The notes under the pieces: generated by a model | The model's database searches: none | What the model was told of the DNA's origin: nothing | What the model saw: the letters and a program-made list of their open reading frames with translations, nothing else | Part shown: piece by piece, positions 24,707 through 34,222 of the stretch | Numbering within the stretch: position 1 is the stretch's first letter | How the letters are laid out: every line of letters starts with the position of its first letter | Position numbers and translations under genes: made by a program | Assembly (NCBI GenBank): GCA_025060105.1 | Contig: JANXCS010000006.1 | Coordinates: forward strand, 62,001-126,000 | Length of the DNA: 64,000 bases | Source: Pseudothermotoga sp. | Lineage (GTDB): Bacteria > Thermotogota > Thermotogae > Thermotogales > DSM-5069 | Direction: 5' to 3'

Positions 24707-25546
24707 ATGCGGCTTTCAACGAAGAAATTTACATTGACAGTCGTTTATGAGTTTCTTTTGATATTCGCAAGCCTTACAATGTTTGCACCAATACTTTTAG
24801 CACTGATAATGAGTATCCAGCCTCCCGAATTTGTTTTCTCTTATCCACCGAGGTTCTTGCCAAAGGGTTTCTTCGTTGAAAATTACTTTCAAGCTTTCAA
24901 AATTGTTCCCTTCGCGAGGATGATGTTGAACAGCCTATTGATCGCTGTTTCCATAACGTTTGGAAAGCTCATCACTGGAACTTTAGCAGCCTACGCTTAT
25001 TCGAACTTCCGCTTCAGAGGGTCGAGGGTGTCTTTCTATATTTTGCTCGCCACGCTTTTCATACCAGCTGAGATCGTTTTGATCGTTCCACTGTTTCAAA
25101 TCATCAGCAAACTTGGTTGGGTCAATACCTACTGGGCGATGATGATACCGTTCATGGCCAGTGCGACCAACACCTTTCTTTTGAGACAGCATTTTTTGAC
25201 TATACCGAAGGAGTTCAAAGATGCTGCGATGATAGATGGTGCCACCGCAATGCAATATTTGACGAAAATAGTTATTCCCCTGTCCCGTCCGATGCTCGCG
25301 GGTGCCAGTATAATAAACTTCACATACGCTTGGAACATGTACCTTTGGCCGATGATCGTAGCCATGGAGGATAGAATGAAAACGGTTCAGGTGGCGATCA
25401 ACATGATCATAAACGCCGAATCTTCAAACAATTGGGGTATCATCATGGCTGCGACTATCGTGGCGCTGATGCCAACTTTGCTGTTGTTTTTCTTCCTGCA
25501 AGATCTCTTCGTTAAATCGTTGACGGGAAGTGGAATAAAAGGTTGA
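24707..25546 (+). CDS. Sugar ABC transporter permease (UgpE/MalG type)
   Basis: A 279-aa CUT1 permease. MSIQPPEFVFSYPPRFLPKG and NYFQAFKIVPFARMMLNSLL near the N-terminus and the EAA loop DAAMIDGATAMQYLTKIVIP are the MalG-type signatures. ATG 24707 follows GAGGTG and lies ten bases after the previous stop; the longer open frame overlaps the first permease and lacks a ribosome site. Last gene of this short, enzyme-free operon. Confidence 0.92.
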   Translation: MRLSTKKFTLTVVYEFLLIFASLTMFAPILLALIMSIQPPEFVFSYPPRFLPKGFFVENYFQAFKIVPFARMMLNSLLIAVSITFGKLITGTLAAYAYSNFRFRGSRVSFYILLATLFIPAEIVLIVPLFQIISKLGWVNTYWAMMIPFMASATNTFLLRQHFLTIPKEFKDAAMIDGATAMQYLTKIVIPLSRPMLAGASIINFTYAWNMYLWPMIVAMEDRMKTVQVAINMIINAESSNNWGIIMAATIVALMPTLLLFFFLQDLFVKSLTGSGIKG

Positions 25547-25586
25547 TGAGCTACAATTTGTAAAGATTTTCCTACAATTTTTCTCC

Positions 25587-25616
25587 TTGACCGAAGGACT
25601 GCCGTGCCTCTATAAT
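25587..25616 (+). promoter_or_regulatory. Sigma-A promoter of the second peptide ABC operon
   Basis: TTGACC (25587-25592), an 18-base spacer and TATAAT (25611-25616) precede the SLH-type binding-protein gene by about 30 bases. Confidence 0.7.
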
Positions 25617-25647
25617 AGTTTTCAACTAAACGTGAGGGGGTGAAAAC

Positions 25648-27738
25648 ATGAAAAAAGTACCTTTCTTGGTGCTAACTCTGCTTGCCTGCACGATCTTTGC
25701 GCAAATCAGTCTTCAGGAAGCTGCGCCTGTGATTCAAAAACTCGGAATTTTGCAAAAGATCGACGATTCGCCTCTTAGTTACGATGAATTTCGAGCGGCG
25801 GTAGCGAAGGCATTCCCGGGTAAAGAAAACTTGGTCAAAAAGGGTTCCGAACCTGTTCTGAGGAAAGATTTCATCTTGATTTTGGTGAAGGTACTCGGTC
25901 TTGAACAAGAGGCAGCTAAATTCAAAGAAATATGCACGCTCGCCAACGATGAAGATAAAGTTCCACCAGAATCGGTCGGAGCATTCACCCTCGCATTCAG
26001 AAGTGACAGACAACTTTTGGATTATCGTTATGGACACCTGCTCGAACCCTTCTCGCCCATCACGAAAGCCGAGGCTGCAAGATCTTTCTACATGGCCCTT
26101 TATCCACCGAAGCGGGGAGGAACAATAACGACGGCGGTTGTAGCTAACCCGAAAGGTTTCAACACGCTCTTCACTTCCTCTGGTTTGACTTGGACTATAT
26201 GCAACATCATTGGTGATGGCTACACCGGAACCGATGACAATGGGTTCTATCATCCAAGGATGATCAAAAGACTTCCAAGTTTAGAAAATGGTTTGATCAA
26301 GATCAATCCAAACGGATCGGTGAGCATAACCTTTGAGTTGAGGAAGGGTATGAAGTGGCACGATGGTCATCCTGTAACGGCACGCGATGCCAAATTCCAA
26401 TGGGAAGTGATGATTTCAGATGCACCCATCACATCGAACTATTTTGAAAAATTGGTCCAACGTGTGGACGTCATAGATGATTACACCTTCACGATACATC
26501 TGCCACATCCGGTACCTGGCATGGAGCTTGGTTCCTCAGTCTATGCGTATTACTACGGTTGGTTCCAGTTACCCGAGCACATCTTCAGAGAAGATTTCGA
26601 AAAGGCTAAAGCGACTGGCAAGTGGGATGAATTCGTGCAGAAAGTTATGTTCAATCCGATCATGACTGGTCCTTACAAGTTCAAAGAGTACGTCGAAGGC
26701 CAATACATAGTTTTGGAAGCTTTTGATGGATACTACATGGGTAGACCAAACATCGATCGAATAGTCATGAAAATCATACCAGATCAAGACGTGATATTCG
26801 CTTCTACTCTGAAGGGCGAGATCGATTTTGGAAGATACACACTCAATTTGCAGCAGAGTCTGCAACTTCAGAAAGAGAAAGGTGACATCTTCAACGTTTA
26901 CTTCACACCCAACGTGGCACTTTGGACGCTGGATTTGAATTTCAGAGATCCAAACGATCTGTCCAAACCACACCCACTGTTCTCAGATGTTAGAGTCAGG
27001 CAAGCCATGCTGTATGCGATCGATAGGCAACAACTTAACGAAGTTGTCTTCCAAGGTCTTGGTCGGATAGTAGATACGTGGATCACCGAGCTTCACATCA
27101 TGAGAGATGCTTTGAAGAGCAACAAGATAAAGAAGTATCCGTACGATCCAAAGAAAGCTGAGCAGTTGCTCACAGAAGCTGGATGGAAGAAGAACAGACA
27201 GGGTTTACTCGAAAAGGATGGAAAAATCTTTGAGTTCACGATGATCGCTGGAGCAGGTAACCCACAGACGGAGTTGATGGCCCAGCTCATTCAAGCGATG
27301 TTGAAAAAGGTTGGCATTTCGATGAAAATAGAATTGAAACCGCCGTTGGTGATTTGGGAAGAAGCTCCCATGGGTAAGTTCGACGCGTGGCTCACCGGTT
27401 GGGGATATGGGGTGAGCGATGAGGCGTTGAACTACTGGGGTAGCGACATGATTCCTTCTGAAGAGAACAACTGGGGTGGAACCAACTACACTGGTTGGTC
27501 TAATCCAAGGAACGATGAATTGATGCGACTGATGGCTAAGGAAGTCGATTACAAGAAGAGGGTACAACTTTACGAAGAACATTTCGCACTCTGGACGAAC
27601 GATTTACCAGTTCTACCACTCATTTCTGATCCTACCCCACATTTTGCTAAGAAATACATAAAGAGTTTCAATTCCACGTATGATAGCGGTCTTGGATGGA
27701 TCATTTACAACTGGTACATCGACACTGAACAACGCTGA
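25648..27738 (+). CDS. Peptide/oligosaccharide-binding protein (SBP family 5) with SLH-like N-terminal domain
   Basis: A 696-aa exported binding protein, roughly 150-180 residues longer than usual. Signal peptide about 1-18; an SLH-like region at about 22-151, with two imperfect units (APVIQKLGILQKIDDSPLSY and SYDEFRAAVAKAF; then LLEPFSPITKAEAARSFYMA); then the family-5 domain from about residue 157 (PKRGGTITTAVVANPKGFN, RKGMKWHDGHPVTARDAKFQ). The added domain may tether the protein to the cell envelope or sheath, since SLH domains bind cell-wall polymers. ATG 25648 follows GAGGGGG. Ligand may be a peptide or, as for several Thermotoga family-5 proteins, an oligosaccharide; the M14 peptidase next door favours peptides. 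Confidence 0.88.
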   Translation: MKKVPFLVLTLLACTIFAQISLQEAAPVIQKLGILQKIDDSPLSYDEFRAAVAKAFPGKENLVKKGSEPVLRKDFILILVKVLGLEQEAAKFKEICTLANDEDKVPPESVGAFTLAFRSDRQLLDYRYGHLLEPFSPITKAEAARSFYMALYPPKRGGTITTAVVANPKGFNTLFTSSGLTWTICNIIGDGYTGTDDNGFYHPRMIKRLPSLENGLIKINPNGSVSITFELRKGMKWHDGHPVTARDAKFQWEVMISDAPITSNYFEKLVQRVDVIDDYTFTIHLPHPVPGMELGSSVYAYYYGWFQLPEHIFREDFEKAKATGKWDEFVQKVMFNPIMTGPYKFKEYVEGQYIVLEAFDGYYMGRPNIDRIVMKIIPDQDVIFASTLKGEIDFGRYTLNLQQSLQLQKEKGDIFNVYFTPNVALWTLDLNFRDPNDLSKPHPLFSDVRVRQAMLYAIDRQQLNEVVFQGLGRIVDTWITELHIMRDALKSNKIKKYPYDPKKAEQLLTEAGWKKNRQGLLEKDGKIFEFTMIAGAGNPQTELMAQLIQAMLKKVGISMKIELKPPLVIWEEAPMGKFDAWLTGWGYGVSDEALNYWGSDMIPSEENNWGGTNYTGWSNPRNDELMRLMAKEVDYKKRVQLYEEHFALWTNDLPVLPLISDPTPHFAKKYIKSFNSTYDSGLGWIIYNWYIDTEQR

Positions 27739-27764
27739 GGGGTGGCACAGGGCCACCCCTTTTT
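27739..27764 (+). terminator. Intercistronic hairpin terminator after the SLH-type binding-protein gene
   Basis: GGGGTGGC (27739-27746) pairs with GCCACCCC (27752-27759) and runs into TTTTT. The M14 gene starts 15 bases later with its own GGGGGG ribosome site, so partial read-through is likely. Confidence 0.82.
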
Positions 27765-27779
27765 CAGGGGGGAAGGTCG

Positions 27780-29144
27780 GTGTTTGAAAAATTGATCGAG
27801 AAGATCCCAGATTACAAGAGATTCTTCAGGGTCAAAGAATTTGATCAGCACACCGATGATCTTGTGAGGCACCATCCTGAAACAGTTGAAGTCTTTGTGG
27901 GAGGGTACTCGAGGAAAGGTCATCCAATAAAGGTCATCAAAATAGGTGAAGGTTCAAAGACAGCCCTTCTGTTCGGCTGTCCTCACCCCAACGAACCTAT
28001 AGGTGCTATGATGCTAGATTTTCTCTGTGAGGAACTCACCGTGAATGAGGATCTGAGAAACCATTTCGATTACACCTGGTACATCGTGAAAGTGATAGAT
28101 CCAGACGGTACTAAACTGAACGAAGGTTGGTTTTCGAATCCACAATCTATAAGATCCTACGCTGAGCATTTCTATAGACCACCTGGATATCTCCAAGTGG
28201 AATGGACGTTTCCTGTCGATTACAAAACGCTCCATTTCCACAACCCATTGCCAGAAACACAGGTGCTCATGAAACTCATCGAAAAGCATAAACCATCTTT
28301 CATGTACTCACTCCACAACGCGGGGTTCGGAGGTGTGTACTATTACATCTCGGATGATGCCCCAAACCTCTATGAAAATTTTCATCGGATTCCTCATGAA
28401 TTTGGGGTACCACTCGCCCTAGGGGAACCAGAAGTACCGTACTTGAAAGCTTTCGCTCGAGCCGTTTACAAACTTTCTCCTATCACGGAAGAGTACGATT
28501 ATTTGGAAAAACATTCCAACGTAGATCCAGCCATGATCATAAAAGCTGGAGCGAGTTCTGACGAATATGCTAGCAGAATAGCAGATACCTTTTCTTTGGT
28601 GTGTGAAGTACCATACTATTATGATCCAAGAATAGAAGATACTTCTGAAACGAATATGAGTAGAAAAGAATCGAGGCTCATATCTTGGGAAAGATCGAAG
28701 CAAAACTTGGAGTTCGTCAAGGAAAACTTTGAGCTCTGTCTGAGTAAGGTAGATGTCAGCTTTTCTCCATTCTGCGAAACGCTGAAAAACTACGTTGAAA
28801 CCGGTCCTAAGCATCTCGAAGCCGAGAGGAACTGGATAGAGACGGACCAACAACTGTTGAGGAGGGCCACGGTGGCAGAGGTCTTCGACAGTACGTGTGT
28901 AACGGTATTCTATCAGTGTTTAGTGCTGGGAATGCTTCGCAGGCTCTACAATGAGGCTTTAAACATCAAGCAAGATGAACATCTTTTAGAAAGAAAGCGC
29001 ATTATCGATACGAATTTTGATGAAAAGATAGAATATCTAGAAAAAAACTTGAACTATCGAGCCATCCCAATAAAACATTTGATTGCGATTCAGCTCCTCG
29101 CGGGGTTGTACACAGCTGACTATGTTCAGAACCTGCGGAGGTAA
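27780..29144 (+). CDS. M14-family zinc carboxypeptidase, apparently cytoplasmic
   Basis: A 454-aa protein with the M14 zinc site: His69 and Glu72 in CPHPNEP, and His179 in YSLHNAGFGG, with Glu276 in VCEVPYYYDP a candidate catalytic Glu. The N-terminal half is the peptidase and the C-terminal 150 residues are helical without a family I recognise. No signal peptide is present, so it should act on imported peptides in the cytoplasm. GTG 27780 is the start, after GGGGGGAAGG. It lies between the binding-protein gene and the permease genes of the importer. An amidase or deacylase role of the succinylglutamate-desuccinylase kind cannot be excluded. Confidence 0.8.
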   Translation: MFEKLIEKIPDYKRFFRVKEFDQHTDDLVRHHPETVEVFVGGYSRKGHPIKVIKIGEGSKTALLFGCPHPNEPIGAMMLDFLCEELTVNEDLRNHFDYTWYIVKVIDPDGTKLNEGWFSNPQSIRSYAEHFYRPPGYLQVEWTFPVDYKTLHFHNPLPETQVLMKLIEKHKPSFMYSLHNAGFGGVYYYISDDAPNLYENFHRIPHEFGVPLALGEPEVPYLKAFARAVYKLSPITEEYDYLEKHSNVDPAMIIKAGASSDEYASRIADTFSLVCEVPYYYDPRIEDTSETNMSRKESRLISWERSKQNLEFVKENFELCLSKVDVSFSPFCETLKNYVETGPKHLEAERNWIETDQQLLRRATVAEVFDSTCVTVFYQCLVLGMLRRLYNEALNIKQDEHLLERKRIIDTNFDEKIEYLEKNLNYRAIPIKHLIAIQLLAGLYTADYVQNLRR

Positions 29145-29147
29145 AGC

Positions 29148-30134
29148 ATGAAACGCTATTTGATCGTAAGAATGATAGAGCTCGTACCCGTGTTCTTCTT
29201 GATCTCACTCATCGTCTTCATCATCTTGAACGCCATGCCAGGCGATCCCCTACTCTATGCGAGGATGGAAAATCCCAGGGCTGTTCTGAGAGATCCACAG
29301 AGGATAGCAGAGTTGAGAAAGTATTATCACTTGGATGATCCGCTACCGATAAGGTATGTGTTCTGGTTGATCAGTTTTTTGAAGGGTGATCTGGGTTATT
29401 CTTCCATGTACAAACAGCCTGTTTTACAGATAATTCTGAAAAGGCTACCACACACGTTGCTCCTAACGATCACCGCTTGGCTCATAGGTTTGATCGTCGC
29501 TTTTCCGATAGGAATCTATTCAGCCTTGAGAAAATATTCTTTCTTCGACTATTTCTTCACAGTACTTGCTTTCGTAGGTATTTCTCTGCCGACGTTCTGG
29601 TTCGCCTTGATGGGCATCATAGTTTTTTCTTTGTGGCTCAAGTGGTTCCCAATCTCAGGTGTTCAAACCTACGGTGTCACAGGTTTTTGGAATGTTTTTG
29701 TCGACAGGTTGAAGCACCTCGCACTGCCTTCACTAGTCCTCGGCTTGGTGCAGGTAGCTTACTGGGTTAGATACATAAGAACTGCCTTGCTCGAAGTGCT
29801 AGATCAAGACTACATAAGAACTGCCTATGCTAAAGGTGCGAATGAGCGTAGAGTAGTGTTGAAACACGCACTTCGGAACGCAATGATACCGATCATAACG
29901 ATCATAGCACTGGACATACCTTACTTTTTTGGAGGTGCACTCATAATCGAAACCGTTTTTGCGTGGCCAGGTATGGGTAGGTTGATCTACGAAGCCGTGC
30001 TGGCGAGCGATTACAATTTGGCAATAAACTGTCTCATGTTCATCGCCATTGTTACGCTGTTGAGCAATTTGCTTGCTGATGTGCTCTACGCCGTTGTCGA
30101 TCCAAGAATCAGACTCGGTGAAAAGGCGGTGTGA
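29148..30134 (+). CDS. Peptide ABC transporter permease (DppB type), second system
   Basis: A 328-aa permease. VFFLISLIVFIILNAMPGDP near the N-terminus, the EAA loop IRTAYAKGANERRVVLKHAL followed by RNAMIPIITII, and ADVLYAVVDPRIRLGE at the end. It starts three bases after the M14 stop and overlaps the next permease gene by four bases (GTGA), so it is part of a tightly coupled operon. Confidence 0.93.
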   Translation: MKRYLIVRMIELVPVFFLISLIVFIILNAMPGDPLLYARMENPRAVLRDPQRIAELRKYYHLDDPLPIRYVFWLISFLKGDLGYSSMYKQPVLQIILKRLPHTLLLTITAWLIGLIVAFPIGIYSALRKYSFFDYFFTVLAFVGISLPTFWFALMGIIVFSLWLKWFPISGVQTYGVTGFWNVFVDRLKHLALPSLVLGLVQVAYWVRYIRTALLEVLDQDYIRTAYAKGANERRVVLKHALRNAMIPIITIIALDIPYFFGGALIIETVFAWPGMGRLIYEAVLASDYNLAINCLMFIAIVTLLSNLLADVLYAVVDPRIRLGEKAV

Positions 30135-31078
30135 TTTTGATGATCTTGCCCATCAAGAAGAGAATAGAGCAGATCGAGGAGAACGCAGACTCACCTGTAC
30201 TGATTGGAACGTATTGGCAATTAGTCAAACGGAAGTTTTTGAGGCACAGACTCGCCATGTTTGGTCTGTTCTCCTTGATATTCGTCATGTTTTTCAGTTT
30301 CGTAGGGCCTCTGTTCACAAATTTATCTTACGAAGATATGAACCTTCTAGCCAGGTTTAGACCACCGTTCACTTTGAAAGAACATCCTTTCGGTACCGAT
30401 GAGCTTGGACGAGATGTGCTAGTTAGGCTCATGTATGGTGGTAGGATTTCACTGATCGTTGGTCTTGCAGCTTCCTTGATCTCGACAGCTTTAGGACTCG
30501 CTGTAGGTTTGGTCTCTGGTTACTTCGGAGGCCTTCTGGACAGACTCTTGATGAGATTCGTTGATGTGATGCTTTCTATACCTTTGTTCCCTGTGCTCCT
30601 TATCCTCACCATGGTTTTTGGACCGGGTATGAAGAACACGATAATCGTTCTTTCTATCTTTGGTTGGATGGGCGTTTCAAGGTTAGTGAGGGGAGTAGTT
30701 TTGTCTCTCAGAGAGAGTGAATACATAATGGCAGCTCGCGTGCTCGGAACTAGCAAAGTTAAAGTGCTTTTCAAACACATCTTACCAAACGTCGTACCAA
30801 TAACCATCGTCTCGATGACCTTGAACCTCTCCTATGCTATTCTTAGTGAATCCTCGTTGAGTTATCTTGGACTTGGAATTCAACCGCCCACACCTTCTTG
30901 GGGCAACATGCTTCAAAGGGCCATGAACTACATACTGACGCCGACGGTGACAGGTCGTATTGCATGGTGGCTCATTTTCTTTCCAGGTTTCATGATTTTC
31001 ATAACGGTTTTGAGTGTGAATTTTGTGGGAGATGGATTGAGAGATGCGCTCGATCCTAGATTCGTCAGCGAAATCTGA
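30131..31078 (+). CDS. Peptide ABC transporter permease (DppC type), second system
   Basis: A 315-aa permease with an N-terminal anchor helix at about residues 38-60, FGTDELGRDVLVRLMYGGRI, the EAA loop AARVLGTSKVKVLFKHILPN and the C-terminal GDGLRDALDPRF. The GTG at 30131 overlaps the previous stop; an ATG at 30140 is an equally possible start. Confidence 0.92.
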   Translation: MILMILPIKKRIEQIEENADSPVLIGTYWQLVKRKFLRHRLAMFGLFSLIFVMFFSFVGPLFTNLSYEDMNLLARFRPPFTLKEHPFGTDELGRDVLVRLMYGGRISLIVGLAASLISTALGLAVGLVSGYFGGLLDRLLMRFVDVMLSIPLFPVLLILTMVFGPGMKNTIIVLSIFGWMGVSRLVRGVVLSLRESEYIMAARVLGTSKVKVLFKHILPNVVPITIVSMTLNLSYAILSESSLSYLGLGIQPPTPSWGNMLQRAMNYILTPTVTGRIAWWLIFFPGFMIFITVLSVNFVGDGLRDALDPRFVSEI

Positions 31079-31087
31079 GGTGATACA

Positions 31088-32062
31088 GTGCTTTTGAAGG
31101 TCGAAAAGTTGAAAGTCGGCTTCAAGACCAACTTTGGGAGGATAATCCCAGTTGACGACGTGAGCTTTGAGATGAGCACAGGCGAAGTGGTGGGACTCGT
31201 TGGTGAATCTGGTTGTGGCAAAACTGTGACAGCGTATTCGATCGTTAGATTGCTCCCGAAAAACGCTTTCATCGATACCGAATCGCACGTTTGGTTCGGC
31301 GGGATAGATTTGATATCTCTCTCCGAAGAAGAGCTCTACAAAGTTAGGGGAAAGGATATAGCGATGATATTCCAAGAACCGATGACTTCGCTCAACCCAG
31401 TTTTCACCGTAGGATGGCAAATCCAGGAGGTATACGAGTTGCACGAAAGGTTAGAGAGAGAAGAAGCGGAATTGAAAACCATAGATATGCTCAAGAAAGT
31501 CAAGATACCAGAACCAGAGAGAAGGTTTAAACATTATCCACACCAGTTTTCTGGAGGGATGAGACAACGGGTCATGATAGCGATGGCACTGGCATGTCGG
31601 CCGAAATTGCTCATCGCAGATGAACCAACCACTGCCCTTGACGTCACCATACAAGCACAGATTCTCAAGCTCATGCTCGAATTGAAAAAGCATTTTGGAA
31701 CATCGATCTTACTCATCACACACAACCTTGCCGTGGTTGCTGAAATGTGCGACAAAGTCGTAGTGATGTACGCAGGTCAAGTGATCGAAAAATCGAATGT
31801 ATTCGATTTGTTTGAAAATCCTCTTCATCCTTACACGAAGGCACTTTTGAGAGCCATACCAAAAATAGATCAACCTGGTAGATCTAAACTCATTTCCATA
31901 GAAGGTGTGGTGCCGCATCCTATGAGGTATCCCAAAGGATGTCGTTTTCACCCGAGATGCTCAGAAAAACTGCCCATTTGTTCACAAGAACCACCCCGTA
32001 GGATCGCAGTCAATCCTGACCATGAAGTGAAGTGTTGGCTTTACGATGTTGGGGGAAAATGA
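31088..32062 (+). CDS. Peptide ABC transporter ATPase (DppD type), second system
   Basis: A 324-aa ATPase: Walker [18 protein letters not shown]-loop [13 protein letters not shown], signature FSGGMRQRVMIAMAL, Walker [13 protein letters not shown] and H-loop ILLITHNLAV, with the C-terminal [16 protein letters not shown] cysteine motif of DppD-type subunits. The start is GTG 31088, ten bases after the permease stop. It overlaps the partner ATPase gene by four bases. Confidence 0.93.
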   Translation: MLLKVEKLKVGFKTNFGRIIPVDDVSFEMSTGEVVGLVGESGCGKTVTAYSIVRLLPKNAFIDTESHVWFGGIDLISLSEEELYKVRGKDIAMIFQEPMTSLNPVFTVGWQIQEVYELHERLEREEAELKTIDMLKKVKIPEPERRFKHYPHQFSGGMRQRVMIAMALACRPKLLIADEPTTALDVTIQAQILKLMLELKKHFGTSILLITHNLAVVAEMCDKVVVMYAGQVIEKSNVFDLFENPLHPYTKALLRAIPKIDQPGRSKLISIEGVVPHPMRYPKGCRFHPRCSEKLPICSQEPPRRIAVNPDHEVKCWLYDVGGK

Positions 32063-33030
32063 TAATGATGTTGTTGAAGCTCGATAAGTTGAGCAAGTGG
32101 TTCGTTTTGAAGAGAGGTCTTCTAGGAAAGTCTTACCTCAAAGCCGTTGACAACGTTTCTTTCGATCTCACGAAAGGTGAAATTTTTGGCCTGGTTGGTG
32201 AATCTGGTTGTGGAAAAACAACGCTGGGAAGATTGATCGTTCGTATCTACGAACCAACTTCAGGTAAGGTGATTTTTTACGACGATACCGCAGAAGTGGA
32301 TCTATTCAAACTGAGTGAAAAGCAGTTTCAACCGTATCGAAAGAAGATACAGATGATTTTTCAAGACCCTTACGGTTCGTTGAACCCACGACTCACTGTT
32401 TTTCAAATCGTTACGGAAGGGCTCGGTTCACAATACGCACTGAAGGAAAAAAGAGAGCTCGCACTGCAAGTACTGAGCGAAGTTGGTTTAAGACCGGAGC
32501 ATTTGATGAGATATCCTCACGAATTTTCAGGTGGTCAGAGGCAAAGAATAAGCATAGCTAGAGCACTCATACTGAAACCACAGCTCCTTGTGTGCGACGA
32601 ACCTGTTTCGGCACTCGATGTCTCTGTCCAAGCGCAAGTAATAAATTTACTCATGTCCTTGAAAGAGAGATACGGCTTGACTTACCTTTTCATCGCACAC
32701 GATCTTGCTGTTGTGAAACATGTCAGCGACAAAATAGGCATTATGTATCTTGGAAAAATTGTAGAAATAGCCAGAAGCGATGATATCTTCTCCAAGCCTT
32801 TGCATCCTTATACGAAAGCGCTCATATCGTCTGTCCCTATACCCAATCCGAAATTGAGGAAATTGCACATCGTAGAACCAATCCAAGGTGAGATCAGCTC
32901 TCCTATAGACCCACCGAACGCGTGTCTTTTCGCTCCAAGATGTCCGTATGCCATGAAAGTGTGTTTGGAACAGCCGCCAGAGCTCAAGGCTGTCGATGGT
33001 TCACACCGCGTAGCATGCTTCTTATATTAA
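32059..33030 (+). CDS. Peptide ABC transporter ATPase (DppF type), second system
   Basis: A 323-aa ATPase: Walker [18 protein letters not shown]-loop [14 protein letters not shown], signature [15 protein letters not shown], Walker [13 protein letters not shown] and H-loop LFIAHDLAV, with [16 protein letters not shown] near the end. ATG 32059 overlaps the previous stop (ATGA); ATG 32065 is better spaced from GGGGG. Its TAA overlaps the convergent serpin stop. Confidence 0.92.
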   Translation: MIMMLLKLDKLSKWFVLKRGLLGKSYLKAVDNVSFDLTKGEIFGLVGESGCGKTTLGRLIVRIYEPTSGKVIFYDDTAEVDLFKLSEKQFQPYRKKIQMIFQDPYGSLNPRLTVFQIVTEGLGSQYALKEKRELALQVLSEVGLRPEHLMRYPHEFSGGQRQRISIARALILKPQLLVCDEPVSALDVSVQAQVINLLMSLKERYGLTYLFIAHDLAVVKHVSDKIGIMYLGKIVEIARSDDIFSKPLHPYTKALISSVPIPNPKLRKLHIVEPIQGEISSPIDPPNACLFAPRCPYAMKVCLEQPPELKAVDGSHRVACFLY

Positions 33031-34190
33031 GGTTTCATCACCCTCCCCATGAACAGGATGACGTTGTTAGACTTTTCATAGATGAAGAACAAGAAAGGTC
33101 TGTCAACCTTGAAAATGATGGGAATTTTTGGGCCCATCTTGATCCCAATGATCACAGCCGTTGCGGCAGCTGCCTCCGTTCCTTCTTCGTTCACTTCAAC
33201 GAAAGCTTGATGGATGACATTTTGGATCTTCAGCATTTTAGTTCCGTCCATTTTGGAAAAATCAGCAGAATCGGTGAACGCGTCCACCATGCCCATCTTC
33301 GTTAAAACTTCCTTCAGGGAAAATCGCTGTTCCACTTTGAACCTCGGCAAATATACTTGTACTTCTAGGACTTCGAGACTCTGCAACCAGTGCATCAACT
33401 TCTGAAGTGAAAATCTTTTTTCAACGTCGCTCAATTTCACGCTCTTCTTTGGTAGAACGATCACCATGGAGAATCTCCCACCGGCGTATGGAAGCTGCAA
33501 GATTTGCGCCTCTTCATCTTCGAAATATTTGAACATAGCCGTCAATTTCATCATGTTCACTTCTACAGATGTGGTTTCATCGATATAGAAAAGATCCTTC
33601 TCGGTTCGTGATGGATCGAATGGAACTTCCCATACACCTTTGAAATAAATGGCGTTGGTGAGGATCAATCTGGTCAAGCTATCCACATCGTTTTCTGTGA
33701 TCATATCTTTGATCTTCTTGTCGGTTTTTTCTTCGATCCATGCGTTGATTTTTCGAACAGAATTTCCTAATTCATTCACAAAATCTACGATGTTGACTGG
33801 TGCCTTGTAGTATCTTTCCACCGCGTCGAGAAAAGATTGGAGCAATGGATAATTCTTCTGCAACCACAACGCGTTAGCAACAGAAAGCTTGTAATTTTGT
33901 GAAGGTTCATTGAGTGAAGCGATGAGTTTCGAAAAGCTTTCATGGATGTTTACATTCTCTTTGAAATGAAGCACTTGACCCATCTGTTCCGCCGTTTTAC
34001 CGTTTGCACCTAGATATGTCATGGCCAAGGCTGTGCTCAAACTGAACGGAGAAAAGAAAATGTTTCCATCCTTACTCGCCAACGTTTTGTACAGATCGAT
34101 TCCAAAGAGATTCACCGAATCTGATGCGTCGATTGCAAAACAGAGACCGAGCAACAAAAAACTTGCAAGCAGCAACCAAGTTTTTCTCAT
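33027..34190 (-). CDS. Serpin (secreted serine protease inhibitor)
   Basis: A 387-aa serpin, full length for the fold. An N-terminal signal peptide covers about 1-21 (MRKTWLLLASFLLLGLCFA plus two). Family features include NGNIFFSPFSLSTALAMTYL-like text near residue 40, LILTNAIYFKGVWEVPF and the C-terminal DRPFLFFI. The hinge EEGTEAAAATA has the small residues needed for loop insertion, so it should be inhibitory. Counting from hinge Gly337 (P15) and matching the spacing in antithrombin, P1 is Lys351 and P1' Met, predicting action on trypsin-like proteases. ATG 34190 follows GGGAGG; the frame extends 12 codons upstream. Downstream of an alpha/beta hydrolase gene, 32 bases away. Confidence 0.93.
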   Translation of the reverse strand: MRKTWLLLASFLLLGLCFAIDASDSVNLFGIDLYKTLASKDGNIFFSPFSLSTALAMTYLGANGKTAEQMGQVLHFKENVNIHESFSKLIASLNEPSQNYKLSVANALWLQKNYPLLQSFLDAVERYYKAPVNIVDFVNELGNSVRKINAWIEEKTDKKIKDMITENDVDSLTRLILTNAIYFKGVWEVPFDPSRTEKDLFYIDETTSVEVNMMKLTAMFKYFEDEEAQILQLPYAGGRFSMVIVLPKKSVKLSDVEKRFSLQKLMHWLQSLEVLEVQVYLPRFKVEQRFSLKEVLTKMGMVDAFTDSADFSKMDGTKMLKIQNVIHQAFVEVNEEGTEAAAATAVIIGIKMGPKIPIIFKVDRPFLFFIYEKSNNVILFMGRVMKP

Positions 34191-34222
34191 GTGTTCTCTA
34201 TCCTCCCGAATCATAAGATAAT

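Noticed and set aside
30782-31444. 220-aa open frame antisense to the dppC/dppD junction
   Set aside because: It spans two well-supported genes on the opposite strand and its product is rich in unlikely runs; no start signal.
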